From: Bacteroidales bacterium UBA4116
GTDB lineage: Bacteria; Bacteroidota; Bacteroidia; Bacteroidales; Tannerellaceae
Length of the DNA stretch: 64,000 nt
Assembly (NCBI GenBank): GCA_002381645.1
Contig: DFXE01000001.1
Coordinates: forward strand, 335,679 to 399,678
Direction of reading: 5' to 3'
Part shown: one piece after another, positions 18,561 to 27,836 of the stretch
Layout of the letters: every line of letters begins with the position of its first letter
How positions within the stretch are numbered: the stretch's first letter is position 1
Program-made: the position numbers and the translations under genes
Notes under the pieces: generated by a model
The model's input: only the letters and a program-made list of their open reading frames with translations
What the model was told of the DNA's origin: nothing
Database searches by the model: none

Positions 18561-19083
18561 TACTTTATTCCTTGATAGAGATGGGGTAATAAATGTTAAA
18601 CGTAAAAATGATTATGTTAAATCTATTGAGGAGTTTATCTTTATTGACGACGCGCTTAAAGCATTAACTCTATTATCTGCCGTTTTTAACCGTATAATTA
18701 TCGTAACTAATCAACGGGGTGTCGGACGAGGCTGTATGACACTGGAAAAACTAAACGAGATTCATAATTATATGATCAAAACGATCATATCGTATGGCGG
18801 CAAAATTGACAAAATCTATTATTGTAGTGAAGTGGATGATAGAAGCATGAACCGCAAGCCTAATATTGGTATGGCCTTACAGGCAAAAAAAGATTATCCT
18901 GATATTGATTTCGCCAACAGTATGATGGCAGGTGATAGTATTTCTGACATGCAGTTTGCAAACAATGCAGGTATCCAGGGAATCCTTATAGGTAATAAAT
19001 ATGATACTATTGAATTGAACGAGGTAAAAATCTGGGCAAGTTATCCCGATTTAATTTCTTTTGCTCAAGATATAACAATATAA
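18538..19083 (+). CDS. gmhB: D-glycero-D-manno-heptose 1,7-bisphosphate 7-phosphatase
   Basis: A 181-residue HAD-superfamily phosphatase with FLDRDGVIN (nucleophile and acid Asp), the threonine motif IIVTNQRGVGRG and the C-terminal MMAGDSISDM. This is the GmhB pattern, removing the C7 phosphate of heptose bisphosphate. The zinc-finger segment of typical GmhB is reduced here: one Cys is present in YYCSE but the paired cysteines are absent. It begins inside hddC, 23 bp before its stop. The isomerase gene gmhA is not in the window. Confidence 0.83.
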   Translation: MVHTKPYNTLFLDRDGVINVKRKNDYVKSIEEFIFIDDALKALTLLSAVFNRIIIVTNQRGVGRGCMTLEKLNEIHNYMIKTIISYGGKIDKIYYCSEVDDRSMNRKPNIGMALQAKKDYPDIDFANSMMAGDSISDMQFANNAGIQGILIGNKYDTIELNEVKIWASYPDLISFAQDITI

Positions 19084-19087
19084 GTTT

Positions 19088-20212
19088 ATGAGAATAGCTA
19101 TATTATCACCCTTCTACCCCTACCGTGGAGGTATCGCACAATTTAGTGCAATGCTATACAATCAGTTAATTAATGAAGGCCATCAAGTTGAGGCTTTTAA
19201 TTTCAAGCGTTTATATCCGGATTTTTTATTCCCGGGTAAAACGCAATATGTTGATGAAAACGATGAGGCTATCCGAATAAATACGATTCGCCTGTTAGAT
19301 AGTATTAACCCGTTATCCTTTTCAAAAACTGTCCGGGCCATAAAGGATTTCAATCCGGATGTCTTGATCATAAGTTACTGGATGTCTTTTTTCGTCCCCG
19401 GTTATGCCCATATTGCAAACCAGATGAAAAAGCATTCTAAAATAATTGTACTTTTACATAATGCGATACCACACGAACCGAATTTTTTTGATAAACCTTT
19501 AGCTTCTTTACTTTTTAAACAGGCGGATGGGTTTATTGTATTAAGCGAAAATGTACGTGAAGAGTTGCAACAGTTATCTCCAGATGCGAAGTATATGCTT
19601 AATCCACATCCTTTATACAATAACTACGGAGAGAAGATTACTAAAGGGGAAGCTTGTAATAAACTTAATATTGACAGCAATAAAAAGAATCTACTCTTTT
19701 TTGGCCTTATCCGTGATTATAAAGGATTAGATTTACTAATTGAAGCTGTTGGAAAATTAGATGGTAGTTATCAATTAATCATTGCGGGAGAGTCTTACGG
19801 AAGTTTTGATAAGTACTCCAATCAAATCAAAGAATCTGAGGCCTCTAAACGTATATTTGTATTTAATAAATATATTAGTGATAAGGATATACCCATATAC
19901 TTTTCCGCCGCCGATGCATTGATTCTCCCTTATAAATCGGCGACACAAAGTGGAGTAGTCTCAATTGGCTATCATTATGACCTCCCTATGCTTAGTACTC
20001 CGGTTGGAGATTTTAAACAAAGTATTGAAATACCAGGAACAGGTATTGTAGTGGATGATATATCGTCTAAAGCCATTTATAAAGGTATTGAAGACCTATT
20101 TAAGCCCGAAGAACAAGCCAGATTCCATCACAACATATCATTACAAAAAAAAGCTCTTTCATGGGATGTACTCACGAAAAAGCTTCTTCATTTTATTAAT
20201 GAGGAAATTTAA
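19088..20212 (+). CDS. GT4 glycosyltransferase
   Basis: A 374-residue GT-B enzyme. The N-terminal half starts with RIAILSPFYPYRGGIAQFSA. The C-terminal donor domain has LLFFGLIRDYKGLDLLIEA and the family region DALILPYKSATQSGVVSIGY. The usual E-x7-E motif is altered here: the first acidic residue is replaced by a Lys-Ser stretch. It is the last gene of the heptose operon and may transfer heptose. Its stop codon shares TTAA with the stop of the convergent YfhO gene. Confidence 0.85.
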   Translation: MRIAILSPFYPYRGGIAQFSAMLYNQLINEGHQVEAFNFKRLYPDFLFPGKTQYVDENDEAIRINTIRLLDSINPLSFSKTVRAIKDFNPDVLIISYWMSFFVPGYAHIANQMKKHSKIIVLLHNAIPHEPNFFDKPLASLLFKQADGFIVLSENVREELQQLSPDAKYMLNPHPLYNNYGEKITKGEACNKLNIDSNKKNLLFFGLIRDYKGLDLLIEAVGKLDGSYQLIIAGESYGSFDKYSNQIKESEASKRIFVFNKYISDKDIPIYFSAADALILPYKSATQSGVVSIGYHYDLPMLSTPVGDFKQSIEIPGTGIVVDDISSKAIYKGIEDLFKPEEQARFHHNISLQKKALSWDVLTKKLLHFINEEI

Positions 20213-22725
20213 TTTTCAGACTGCTTTGCCCTTAAAGATTTCCATATAGAATATCCTATAGCTACTATTATCAAAAATAAAATCAGGAAAGAACTATACC
20301 TGCTTATTGCAAAGGTCATTAAGTAAGTATCCGGTTCAAATTCGAAAACCACTTCATGCTCGCCCGCAGGTATCCGCATGGCACGTAAGGTCCAGTCAGC
20401 CCGGAAATGATCTGCCGGATTTCCATCTATATATGCTTTCCAACCCGGCTGGTAATAGATTTCAGAAAAAACGGCAAGTTGTTCGGAAGTTGATTTTGAG
20501 GAATAAACCAATCGATTAGGTTTATAGGTATCGAGTACAATTGAAGCCGCAGAGTCTACTTGAGGAGTAAAACCGTTTATATCCGCAGAAAAGCGTTTGT
20601 CAACTACCGCAACATCCAAAGGGTTTTTAATATCTAAAGCAAGTATTTCTTCATCCGCATTCTCAACCACATCAATCGAAGGGACAAACCAAGCATTACC
20701 AAATGCATAAGGATTTCTCAAAGGGGGGTGTTCAGGATTATAAATAATATACCGTGTGTTAAGCATATTTAATGTAGGTGTATTCAGAAATACTGATAAA
20801 ATATCCTGTTGATTGGTGGCCCTGTTAAATGATTCGGCAATATATGATATTTCCTTATTTAACCGATGTTCAATCAGTTCCTGATACCTTCTTAGTTTTG
20901 CGGCATGATAACCACCGATAGACTTATGAAAGTAAGATGTGTACGTTTCAGTAAACGGGCTGGTAGAAAGATTCAATACCCGGAACGAAGGATCCTTATC
21001 CTTTAAAATTTCATTATCAGCCACTGAAGCTTTAAAATTATCATGTAAGGTTTGCCTTGTGAAATTGTCATCATTTAAATAACGTTTGTCTACACTCCAA
21101 AGGTCAGCTAAAATCAGTAAGACCATTCCTATACTGACAAATGTAGCCTTTTTCTTTTTATCCTTTGATTTCATGAACCAAAATAAAAGTGCTGCTCCGG
21201 CTAAAATAAATAGGAGAGAACGGAGTGCATCCGCAGACGCCAATGAAGCACGATCTTCAATCAAAGCAGAATAATACCAACCCGGCACCTGGTTCAGGAA
21301 TTGAGCATCATATGAAGATTGAAAATTTAAAAACAGGGAAGGCATTATCCACATAAGTAAACAAATACCACCTGTAATTCCTAAAGACCATATGAATGCT
21401 TTCTTTAATTTGTTATCGTCTACTTTTTGTTTTAGTATAATATTTAAACCCCAAATGCCTATTAAGGGAAACAGTAATCCTGGTATTACTAGCGCAGTTT
21501 CGGGAGTTCGGAATTTATTGTAGCCGGGAAGATAATGAAACATTATGTTATTGAATGTGTCAAAATTCTTTCCTAATGCAAGGAAAACGAAAAATATTCC
21601 CCCTGCAAACATCCACCATTTTATTGGATTTTTTATCACAAACATTCCCAGAATAAAAAGAAAACATATAATAGCTCCGAAATAAACAGGTCCGGATGTA
21701 AACATTTTCTCACCCCAGTATGTAGGGGCCTGTATTTTATTACCTTGAATCTGTGCCCCGTTTTTCCGGTATTCTTTATACAATTCAGAAGAACTGTCTA
21801 GTGTTCCCCCTGAGCTACCACCATAAGCATTTGGAATTAATAAAGTAAACAATTCCTTTACGCCATAACTCCATTCAAAGGCGTAATCTTTATCCAAGCC
21901 GGAAGAGGGTTTCTCTGTATTATCCGAAGATGATGCCACAGTTAATTCAGTAGGTCCACGCAAACTGGTTTTACTCATTTCCAGATTAGAATATAAGTTA
22001 GATAAATTGGGCAAAACTGCAATTACAACACAAACGGCCATTAAGCCGGTTATTTTTACCAGATCTTTATAGTTCTTTTGAATGATCTCCTGATAAAGAA
22101 ATCCGATATAAATGAAAAAACAGAATATAGCAAGATAATATGTAATCTGTGGATGATTATCTAAGATGGAAAGTGCAATCCCAATAATAAATAATATACT
22201 GCCCCATAAAAGTTTTCTTTTAAAGAGAAGGGCCATCCCTGCTAATGTTAAAGGCATATAAGCTATTACATATGCCTTCGATACATGTCCGGCTGCAATT
22301 ATGATTATATTATAAGAAGCAAATGCATACGCCAATGCACCGGCTACGGCCAGCCAACGGTTAACACCCATTACATTCATCAGTATAAAAAAACAAATCA
22401 GTCCGGTTAAAACCATTCCTGCACCCATATAATCTATTTGCTGAATTAAATGGACAATATATAGTAAAGGGTTCGATGGTGTTCCCGGCATCCCTACCTG
22501 ATAAGCCGGCATTCCTGAGAACATTGACCCCAACCACTCAGAAACTTTTCCTTCTTTGTTATAATAATCAGACAATTCCTGCACCATCCCGATAAACTTC
22601 ATGGAATCGGTTTGTTGTATAACTTTCCCATCGATTACAGAAGGTGAAAAATAGATTGTAACTAATCCAATGAATACGACAAATACGATCAAGTACCAAC
22701 CGTATTTCTTTAATAAATCTTGCAT
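20209..22725 (-). CDS. YfhO-family polytopic membrane protein
   Basis: An 838-residue inner-membrane protein with about thirteen hydrophobic helices and a large extracytoplasmic domain in the last third, ending with a final helix. Motifs typical of Bacteroidota YfhO are the early WLGSMFSGMPAYQVG, the central HYLPGYNKFRTPETALVIPG and the late YYQPGWKAYIDG. YfhO is a GT-C-like protein linked to glycosylation of surface polymers in Firmicutes; the Bacteroidota role is unproved. Placed between two glycan blocks, so a role in glycan transfer is a fair inference. Divergent from the next GT4 gene. Confidence 0.82.
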   Translation of the reverse strand: MQDLLKKYGWYLIVFVVFIGLVTIYFSPSVIDGKVIQQTDSMKFIGMVQELSDYYNKEGKVSEWLGSMFSGMPAYQVGMPGTPSNPLLYIVHLIQQIDYMGAGMVLTGLICFFILMNVMGVNRWLAVAGALAYAFASYNIIIIAAGHVSKAYVIAYMPLTLAGMALLFKRKLLWGSILFIIGIALSILDNHPQITYYLAIFCFFIYIGFLYQEIIQKNYKDLVKITGLMAVCVVIAVLPNLSNLYSNLEMSKTSLRGPTELTVASSSDNTEKPSSGLDKDYAFEWSYGVKELFTLLIPNAYGGSSGGTLDSSSELYKEYRKNGAQIQGNKIQAPTYWGEKMFTSGPVYFGAIICFLFILGMFVIKNPIKWWMFAGGIFFVFLALGKNFDTFNNIMFHYLPGYNKFRTPETALVIPGLLFPLIGIWGLNIILKQKVDDNKLKKAFIWSLGITGGICLLMWIMPSLFLNFQSSYDAQFLNQVPGWYYSALIEDRASLASADALRSLLFILAGAALLFWFMKSKDKKKKATFVSIGMVLLILADLWSVDKRYLNDDNFTRQTLHDNFKASVADNEILKDKDPSFRVLNLSTSPFTETYTSYFHKSIGGYHAAKLRRYQELIEHRLNKEISYIAESFNRATNQQDILSVFLNTPTLNMLNTRYIIYNPEHPPLRNPYAFGNAWFVPSIDVVENADEEILALDIKNPLDVAVVDKRFSADINGFTPQVDSAASIVLDTYKPNRLVYSSKSTSEQLAVFSEIYYQPGWKAYIDGNPADHFRADWTLRAMRIPAGEHEVVFEFEPDTYLMTFAISRYSSFLILFLIIVAIGYSIWKSLRAKQSEN

Positions 22726-22747
22726 GACGATTTTTTTATATCCAACG

Positions 22748-22755
22748 CAAAAGTA
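22748..22755 (-). promoter_or_regulatory. -7 promoter box for the YfhO gene
   Basis: TACTTTTG on the minus strand (TAnnTTTG), 22 bp upstream of the start codon at 22725; a -33 element is not evident. Confidence 0.4.
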
Positions 22756-22803
22756 GAAGAATTATTTGGATAGTTAATTAAATGAGGTTAAAATAAAATG
22801 CTA

Positions 22804-22811
22804 TATATTTG
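22804..22811 (+). promoter_or_regulatory. -7 promoter box for the GT4 gene at 22832
   Basis: TATATTTG matches TAnnTTTG and is 20 bp upstream of the ATG at 22832, implying a very short leader. Confidence 0.45.
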
Positions 22812-22831
22812 TTCTTCAATACAAATTGCGG

Positions 22832-23926
22832 ATGAAACAATTACTTTTCATTAGATATCGTAAGCCCGGTGAAGTGGATGCTGGAGGTGAACAAGGTACC
22901 AATACAAATTATAATGTACTATGCCAGTTGTTAGGAAAGGAAAATATCACTGTATATTATATTCATGAAAATCATAATTCGCAAAAACTTTTATTGAATG
23001 GTTTTTCCGTTTTTTCAAACTTCAGAAAAGGATATTATTACGGCTTATCGCCTCAGATAGTGAATGATATTTGCATTTTGGCTCAGGATTATTTAAATGT
23101 TTTCATCGACAGAAGCATTTTTGGAATTATCGCCAAAGAATTGAGACAAAGAAACTACCAAGGAAAAATAATTACATTTTTTCATAATGTTGAATCTGTA
23201 TATTTTGCAGCTAAGATCAGCAGATACGCCCCATGGCGACATTTGGTGATTGATTGTGTTACAAAAAATGATCGAATGTCCTGTGATTATTCTGACACGA
23301 TCATTGCACTCAATAAAAGAGATAAACAGGAAATAGAAAACCGTTACAAAAGATCGCCGGATATTTTATCTCCTGTTGTCCTAAAGGATAAATATAACTT
23401 ATCTGGTTATCCAAACAGCTTAACGAAAAAAAATCCTGTATGCCTTTTTCTAGGTACTTATTTTCCAATGAATGTGAAAGGTATACTCTGGTTTGTGAGA
23501 AATGTGCTTCCTCATGTGAATATCCAATTACAAATCATTGGTAAAGGAATGAACGCTATTGTTCCTAAGGTTCGGAAATACTCCAATGTTACTGTTTTTT
23601 CCGATGTAATTGACTTGAAGCCATTTATTGAAGAGGCTGATTTTATGCTTCTACCTATTTTTGAAGGGAGTGGAATGAAAGTGAAAACTTGCGAAGCACT
23701 TATGTATGGGAAGAACATAATCGGAACTGATGAAGCATTTGAAGGATACGATTTAGATTTTAAAAGGGTGGGTGCATGTTGTAATTCGATAGAAGAATTC
23801 ATAAAATCAATTGAATATTTTAATGATAATCCTTTACCGATATTTAATGATTATTCAAGAAGCAGGTTCCTTGAGGATTATTCTGAAGATGTAAGAAAAA
23901 AAGCATTCAAAACAATTTTTCAATAA
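22832..23926 (+). CDS. GT4-like glycosyltransferase
   Basis: A 364-residue GT-B protein. The C-terminal domain has PVCLFLGTYFPMNVKGILWF and the donor-site segment GSGMKVKTCEALMYGKNIIG, as in sugar transferases that resemble the PslI/WsaF group. The frame also offers TTG at 22826; I chose the ATG two codons later because TTG starts are rare and nothing favours it. The gene stands alone between divergent YfhO and the convergent operon end, with which it overlaps by 7 bp. Base composition is more AT-rich than the genes to its left. Confidence 0.8.
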   Translation: MKQLLFIRYRKPGEVDAGGEQGTNTNYNVLCQLLGKENITVYYIHENHNSQKLLLNGFSVFSNFRKGYYYGLSPQIVNDICILAQDYLNVFIDRSIFGIIAKELRQRNYQGKIITFFHNVESVYFAAKISRYAPWRHLVIDCVTKNDRMSCDYSDTIIALNKRDKQEIENRYKRSPDILSPVVLKDKYNLSGYPNSLTKKNPVCLFLGTYFPMNVKGILWFVRNVLPHVNIQLQIIGKGMNAIVPKVRKYSNVTVFSDVIDLKPFIEEADFMLLPIFEGSGMKVKTCEALMYGKNIIGTDEAFEGYDLDFKRVGACCNSIEEFIKSIEYFNDNPLPIFNDYSRSRFLEDYSEDVRKKAFKTIFQ

Positions 23927-24924
23927 ATTATATCCAGAACTTCTTTTATCCTGTTTACAAAGGTATGATTATTAATAACATTATTATACGCTTTCTCTAT
24001 CTGTTCGCTAGTATCATGGTTTAAGTAAAAGCTGATCAAATCGATCATTTCATCTTTTGAATGATACATCGCGATTTCTTTATCTGGAAAAGTTTCTTCA
24101 ATATATGGATTCCAATCACTTAACTGAAAAGATTTAGAACCGGCAATTTCAAATACTTTTGGATTTGCTCCTTCTTTTGATTGTTCGTGATGAATATTAA
24201 CACATATTTTGGCTCTATTATAAAGTAAGTTAACTTTTTGGGGAGAAATATTTTTATTTTTATATATATCTCTTTTTTCCCTAAACAACCATTTTACTGG
24301 ATTTTTATAAATAGGCTTATAAATACCATAAATTTGTATATTAAAGTGTTTGAAATGATTGACTATACTATTTATTAATTCTATCCTTTTAGGATAACCA
24401 TATAACATGCCAACAAATAATATGTCAATGTCTTTATTTAATGATAAAGGTTTATAAATAGATGTATCACAAGCCTGAGGAAGAAAATAGGCTTTCGTTC
24501 CTTTTCTTTCAAGCGTCGTTACATCTGTTTTATCAAAACAAAAATAAGCATCTACCATATTTGCTAATAGTGCAGATCCCGAATGACGATACAAACCATC
24601 AAGAAGCCATATAACTACTTTAGATTTTGTTTTAAAATATTTAATAGTATCAGGATCTATAATATCACCATTGTAAATAAAAACAAGCTCAGGGAGATAT
24701 GAATCAAATTCACGACATATATATTGGTTAAACAATAACTTACCTTTAGAAATCAAATTATTTGGAGTAAATATTTTACTTATAACGGCATTTCTGATAT
24801 TAAAAGGATGAACAGGTTCATCATAGGATAGAATTTTAGTATCATAGCCAAGTTTATTAAAGGCTCTACTAATACTATTATTATAATAAAAAAAAGAAGG
24901 ACCAATAATTAAATTTTTTTTCAT
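23920..24924 (-). CDS. CgeB-like glycosyltransferase
   Basis: A 334-residue GT-B-like protein of the CgeB/Glyco_trans_1_2 group: start KKNLIIGPSFFYYNN, the middle motif DILFVGMLYGYPKRIELI, and the C-terminal NIHHEQSKEGANPKVFEIAG with an acidic FE pair. It is the last gene of the minus-strand operon, overlapping the methyltransferase gene by 4 bp (ATGA type). Expected to add a sugar to the lipid-linked glycan on the cytoplasmic face. Specificity unknown. Confidence 0.75.
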   Translation of the reverse strand: MKKNLIIGPSFFYYNNSISRAFNKLGYDTKILSYDEPVHPFNIRNAVISKIFTPNNLISKGKLLFNQYICREFDSYLPELVFIYNGDIIDPDTIKYFKTKSKVVIWLLDGLYRHSGSALLANMVDAYFCFDKTDVTTLERKGTKAYFLPQACDTSIYKPLSLNKDIDILFVGMLYGYPKRIELINSIVNHFKHFNIQIYGIYKPIYKNPVKWLFREKRDIYKNKNISPQKVNLLYNRAKICVNIHHEQSKEGANPKVFEIAGSKSFQLSDWNPYIEETFPDKEIAMYHSKDEMIDLISFYLNHDTSEQIEKAYNNVINNHTFVNRIKEVLDIIY

Positions 24925-25577
24925 CTTATTCTATCATAAGATTTAAATACGCATGCAAATTGTAAATATTGTGACTCTCTGAAACCTAAGATGAAAAGAA
25001 TAAAATTCAAAATTCTACCTTTTAAAGTACTATTTTTGTTAATACCTTCTATATACAATAACTCAAATCCCAGTTCATTTACAAAATTTTCTATACTTTT
25101 TTTAGTGAAAAATCTTAAGTGTGTTTTATCTAAAATACCACTGTCAACATACTTCCAATCTCTTTTTATAAGCAAATTATATATATTTTGCCAGAATAAG
25201 ACATTCGGTATTGAACATACAAAAGAACCGGTATCTGTTAATTTCGATTCAAGCTTTTTTAACATTTTCCATGGGTCCACCATGTGTTCTATTACATCAT
25301 TACAAATGATACAATCGAAATAATTATCAGGTAGTAGTTCAATAACATCTTCAATAGGACCAATTAGAACTTTTGACAATTTATCTTTAGCTAATAATGC
25401 GGATTGTTGATCTAATTCAACTCCCCAAATCTCCCGTGACTCATCTTTAAGTTGAGAAGCAAATAATCCTTCACCACAGCCTATATCTAAAATTCTATTA
25501 CTGGCTTTAGGTATAAATTCTAACATTTCACCCCGGGTATGACAAAAGTAATTTTCTTTTGAATCGCTTCTATGCAT
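24921..25577 (-). CDS. Class I SAM-dependent methyltransferase
   Basis: A 218-residue Rossmann-fold methyltransferase with the SAM motif ILDIGCGEGLFASQL (about residue 32), an acidic WGVELD and the motif IICNDVIEHMVDPW (Methyltransf_23 type). It starts with the metal-binding-like CHTRGEMLEFIP. In a glycan operon it most likely methylates a sugar hydroxyl. Overlaps both neighbours (4 bp and 8 bp), so it is tightly coupled. Confidence 0.83.
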   Translation of the reverse strand: MHRSDSKENYFCHTRGEMLEFIPKASNRILDIGCGEGLFASQLKDESREIWGVELDQQSALLAKDKLSKVLIGPIEDVIELLPDNYFDCIICNDVIEHMVDPWKMLKKLESKLTDTGSFVCSIPNVLFWQNIYNLLIKRDWKYVDSGILDKTHLRFFTKKSIENFVNELGFELLYIEGINKNSTLKGRILNFILFILGFRESQYLQFACVFKSYDRIR

Positions 25578-26703
25578 TAATTTGTGATATTTTTTTATGC
25601 AAAACTTCTAAATTATTTTCCCAATAATATTCTTTCGACTTATTAATTATCTTATTATAAATTAAAGCTATTCTTTTTTCATCATTTATAATTTCCTGCA
25701 ATTTTACTCGCATATCATTTTCATTTTTTATTATACTACCGATAGAGTTACCATCAGTAATTTCATCTGCAGGTGATATTTCGGTAGTAATAATATAATT
25801 ACCAAAATATAAAGCCTCAACAAGTACTATACCAAAACTTTCCCACTTAGATGTTAAACAAAAAATTTTAGCCTTATTATACCAACTATAAAGTTCTACT
25901 CTATCATCAATTGATCCTACAAAAGAAACTATATTTACTAAATGTGGATTCTGATTATAGAATTTATCAATTTTACATTCAAAATCCTTTTCAACAGGAC
26001 CAATAAAGGCTACCTTCCAGCTTTTTAAATCAATCTTAGATAATACATCCAATAACATCTCATGATTTTTTTCAGAAATTCCAATCCTTCCAACTGTTAT
26101 TATAAGATTTTCCTTTTCATTATAATTCCTTATCGAAATGTGGTTATGCATAATAAACTTATCATCTATTCCATTAGGTAATTTAATTAATTTATTTCTT
26201 AAAATAGGATATTCAGACAATAAATAATTACCAACAAATTTTAATTCATAAGATGCTATAGAGAGAATATATTTATAAAATAACGAAAATATATATTTCT
26301 TTATTGATGTTATTGTTTGTTTATATTTATCAATATTTATATCTAGTTTTACATAAAGAACTCCTGATGGATTCATTAATCTGTATATTATTCCATAAAC
26401 TAAAGTCGCTTGGGTATTATGATATAAATTAAGCACATGTATATTGTGCGAATATTTCAATAAATAAACTATAACCTTTAAAGAAGGTTTAGTAAATATA
26501 TATTTTTTATCTTTTGGTAAAAAATAAATTTTCAATCCCTTTACTTCTCTTTCCAATGCTTCATATTTTTCTTCATTTTTGAAAGTCACCAATGTGGAAT
26601 CATATCCAAAATCTCTGTATAATATGTATGGAATCATACCAACATCCTTCATTAAATGAACGTTATATGAAAGGGGGAAAATAGTATGAAATCTTTTTTT
26701 CAT
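25570..26703 (-). CDS. GT4 glycosyltransferase
   Basis: A 377-residue GT-B enzyme. The N-terminal domain starts KKRFHTIFPLSYNVHLMKDV. The donor domain has LIITVGRIGISEKNHEMLLD and the E-x7-E region SKWESFGIVLVEALYFGN. A typical retaining GT4 acting in assembly of the repeat unit. It overlaps the upstream GT4 gene by 4 bp and the methyltransferase by 8 bp. Very AT-rich codon use. Confidence 0.88.
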   Translation of the reverse strand: MKKRFHTIFPLSYNVHLMKDVGMIPYILYRDFGYDSTLVTFKNEEKYEALEREVKGLKIYFLPKDKKYIFTKPSLKVIVYLLKYSHNIHVLNLYHNTQATLVYGIIYRLMNPSGVLYVKLDINIDKYKQTITSIKKYIFSLFYKYILSIASYELKFVGNYLLSEYPILRNKLIKLPNGIDDKFIMHNHISIRNYNEKENLIITVGRIGISEKNHEMLLDVLSKIDLKSWKVAFIGPVEKDFECKIDKFYNQNPHLVNIVSFVGSIDDRVELYSWYNKAKIFCLTSKWESFGIVLVEALYFGNYIITTEISPADEITDGNSIGSIIKNENDMRVKLQEIINDEKRIALIYNKIINKSKEYYWENNLEVLHKKISQINA

Positions 26704-27836
26704 CTGTATGAATGGAGAATGGATATAAATGATTCTTTAAGATTTGAAATACGATTATTTTTCAAATATTCCTGAGAATTATAATTTAAATTTATATTAT
26801 TAATTAATTGCTCAATAGCATCAGCACATTCTTTTGCTGAACATGAATCTATTGATAATCCCATACGGTAATTTGTAACTATTCTATCCATATAGTACCC
26901 TTTACTTACTATAATTGGTTTATTAAACAATGCTGCTTTTGCCAACATATTACTACTATGCGGGAAATTAATATATGCAGCAAAAATGACATTACTTATA
27001 TATACTAAAGAATTAAAATCCGCCTCACTGGGAATATATTCCTTTACATACAGAAAATTTTCTTTAGTTGACAAATTATTTTTAATAAAATTTATTTCTT
27101 CTTTATTAAGTGATTCCTTTCCTGCAATTAAAAAAAAATATTTATCATTTGGGAGTATATTTGAACATTGAATAAGAGTTTCGTAACCCTTCCGTTTAGA
27201 TATATGACCCAAAAGTGATATAATTTTCCTTCCATTAGCTTTTTCCAAAACTTGTTTTGTCACATAGAAATCCATATTTGGTAAACAATCATCACTAAAA
27301 TCGGGAAAACGGATCACATTACTTTGATATTTTTTTACTTCTTCAAAAGTAAACTCATCAAGTATTCCTATAGAACAACAATATTTTGATTTTAATATGC
27401 TCCGATTATCAAAATATTTTGAAACATTCGATTTATATGAAGAGAGTAATAATCCTGAAAATTTTATTGGAAGTAACATCTCAAATAATAATTTTGGCAT
27501 TAACTCATGCATATATTCATCCATACAACAGAAAAAAACATTCTGATTTTTAGTTATCTTAGTTCTAACTTGTATAATATTATAAATTGTCCTAAATAAA
27601 TTTATAATGATAATAATTTTTTTAAATATAAAATTAGTAGGTAAATTCAATGGAGGCTTATAATAAAGTCGATTATAAACAACATTCTCTAATTTAGAAA
27701 CATTGGATTTTGAATACACCTCTATATTGCAATTTAATTCCAACAAAGTCTTAGTAAAATAATAAAGATATGTTTTGTGGTGCCCCCCTAAGTTCGGCTC
27801 AATCAGTAAAATTGATTTATCATTTAATTTGCTCAT
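26700..27836 (-). CDS. Glycosyltransferase, GT-B (GT4-like)
   Basis: A 378-residue protein. The N-terminus has ILLIEPNLGGHHKTYLYYF, the donor half RKIISLLGHISKRKGYETLI and AAYINFPHSSNMLAKAALFN. The C-terminal acidic motif of classical GT4 is replaced by the SSNML segment, as in several capsule transferases. It overlaps the GT2 gene by 17 bp. Acceptor and donor unknown. Confidence 0.75.
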   Translation of the reverse strand: MSKLNDKSILLIEPNLGGHHKTYLYYFTKTLLELNCNIEVYSKSNVSKLENVVYNRLYYKPPLNLPTNFIFKKIIIIINLFRTIYNIIQVRTKITKNQNVFFCCMDEYMHELMPKLLFEMLLPIKFSGLLLSSYKSNVSKYFDNRSILKSKYCCSIGILDEFTFEEVKKYQSNVIRFPDFSDDCLPNMDFYVTKQVLEKANGRKIISLLGHISKRKGYETLIQCSNILPNDKYFFLIAGKESLNKEEINFIKNNLSTKENFLYVKEYIPSEADFNSLVYISNVIFAAYINFPHSSNMLAKAALFNKPIIVSKGYYMDRIVTNYRMGLSIDSCSAKECADAIEQLINNINLNYNSQEYLKNNRISNLKESFISILHSYR

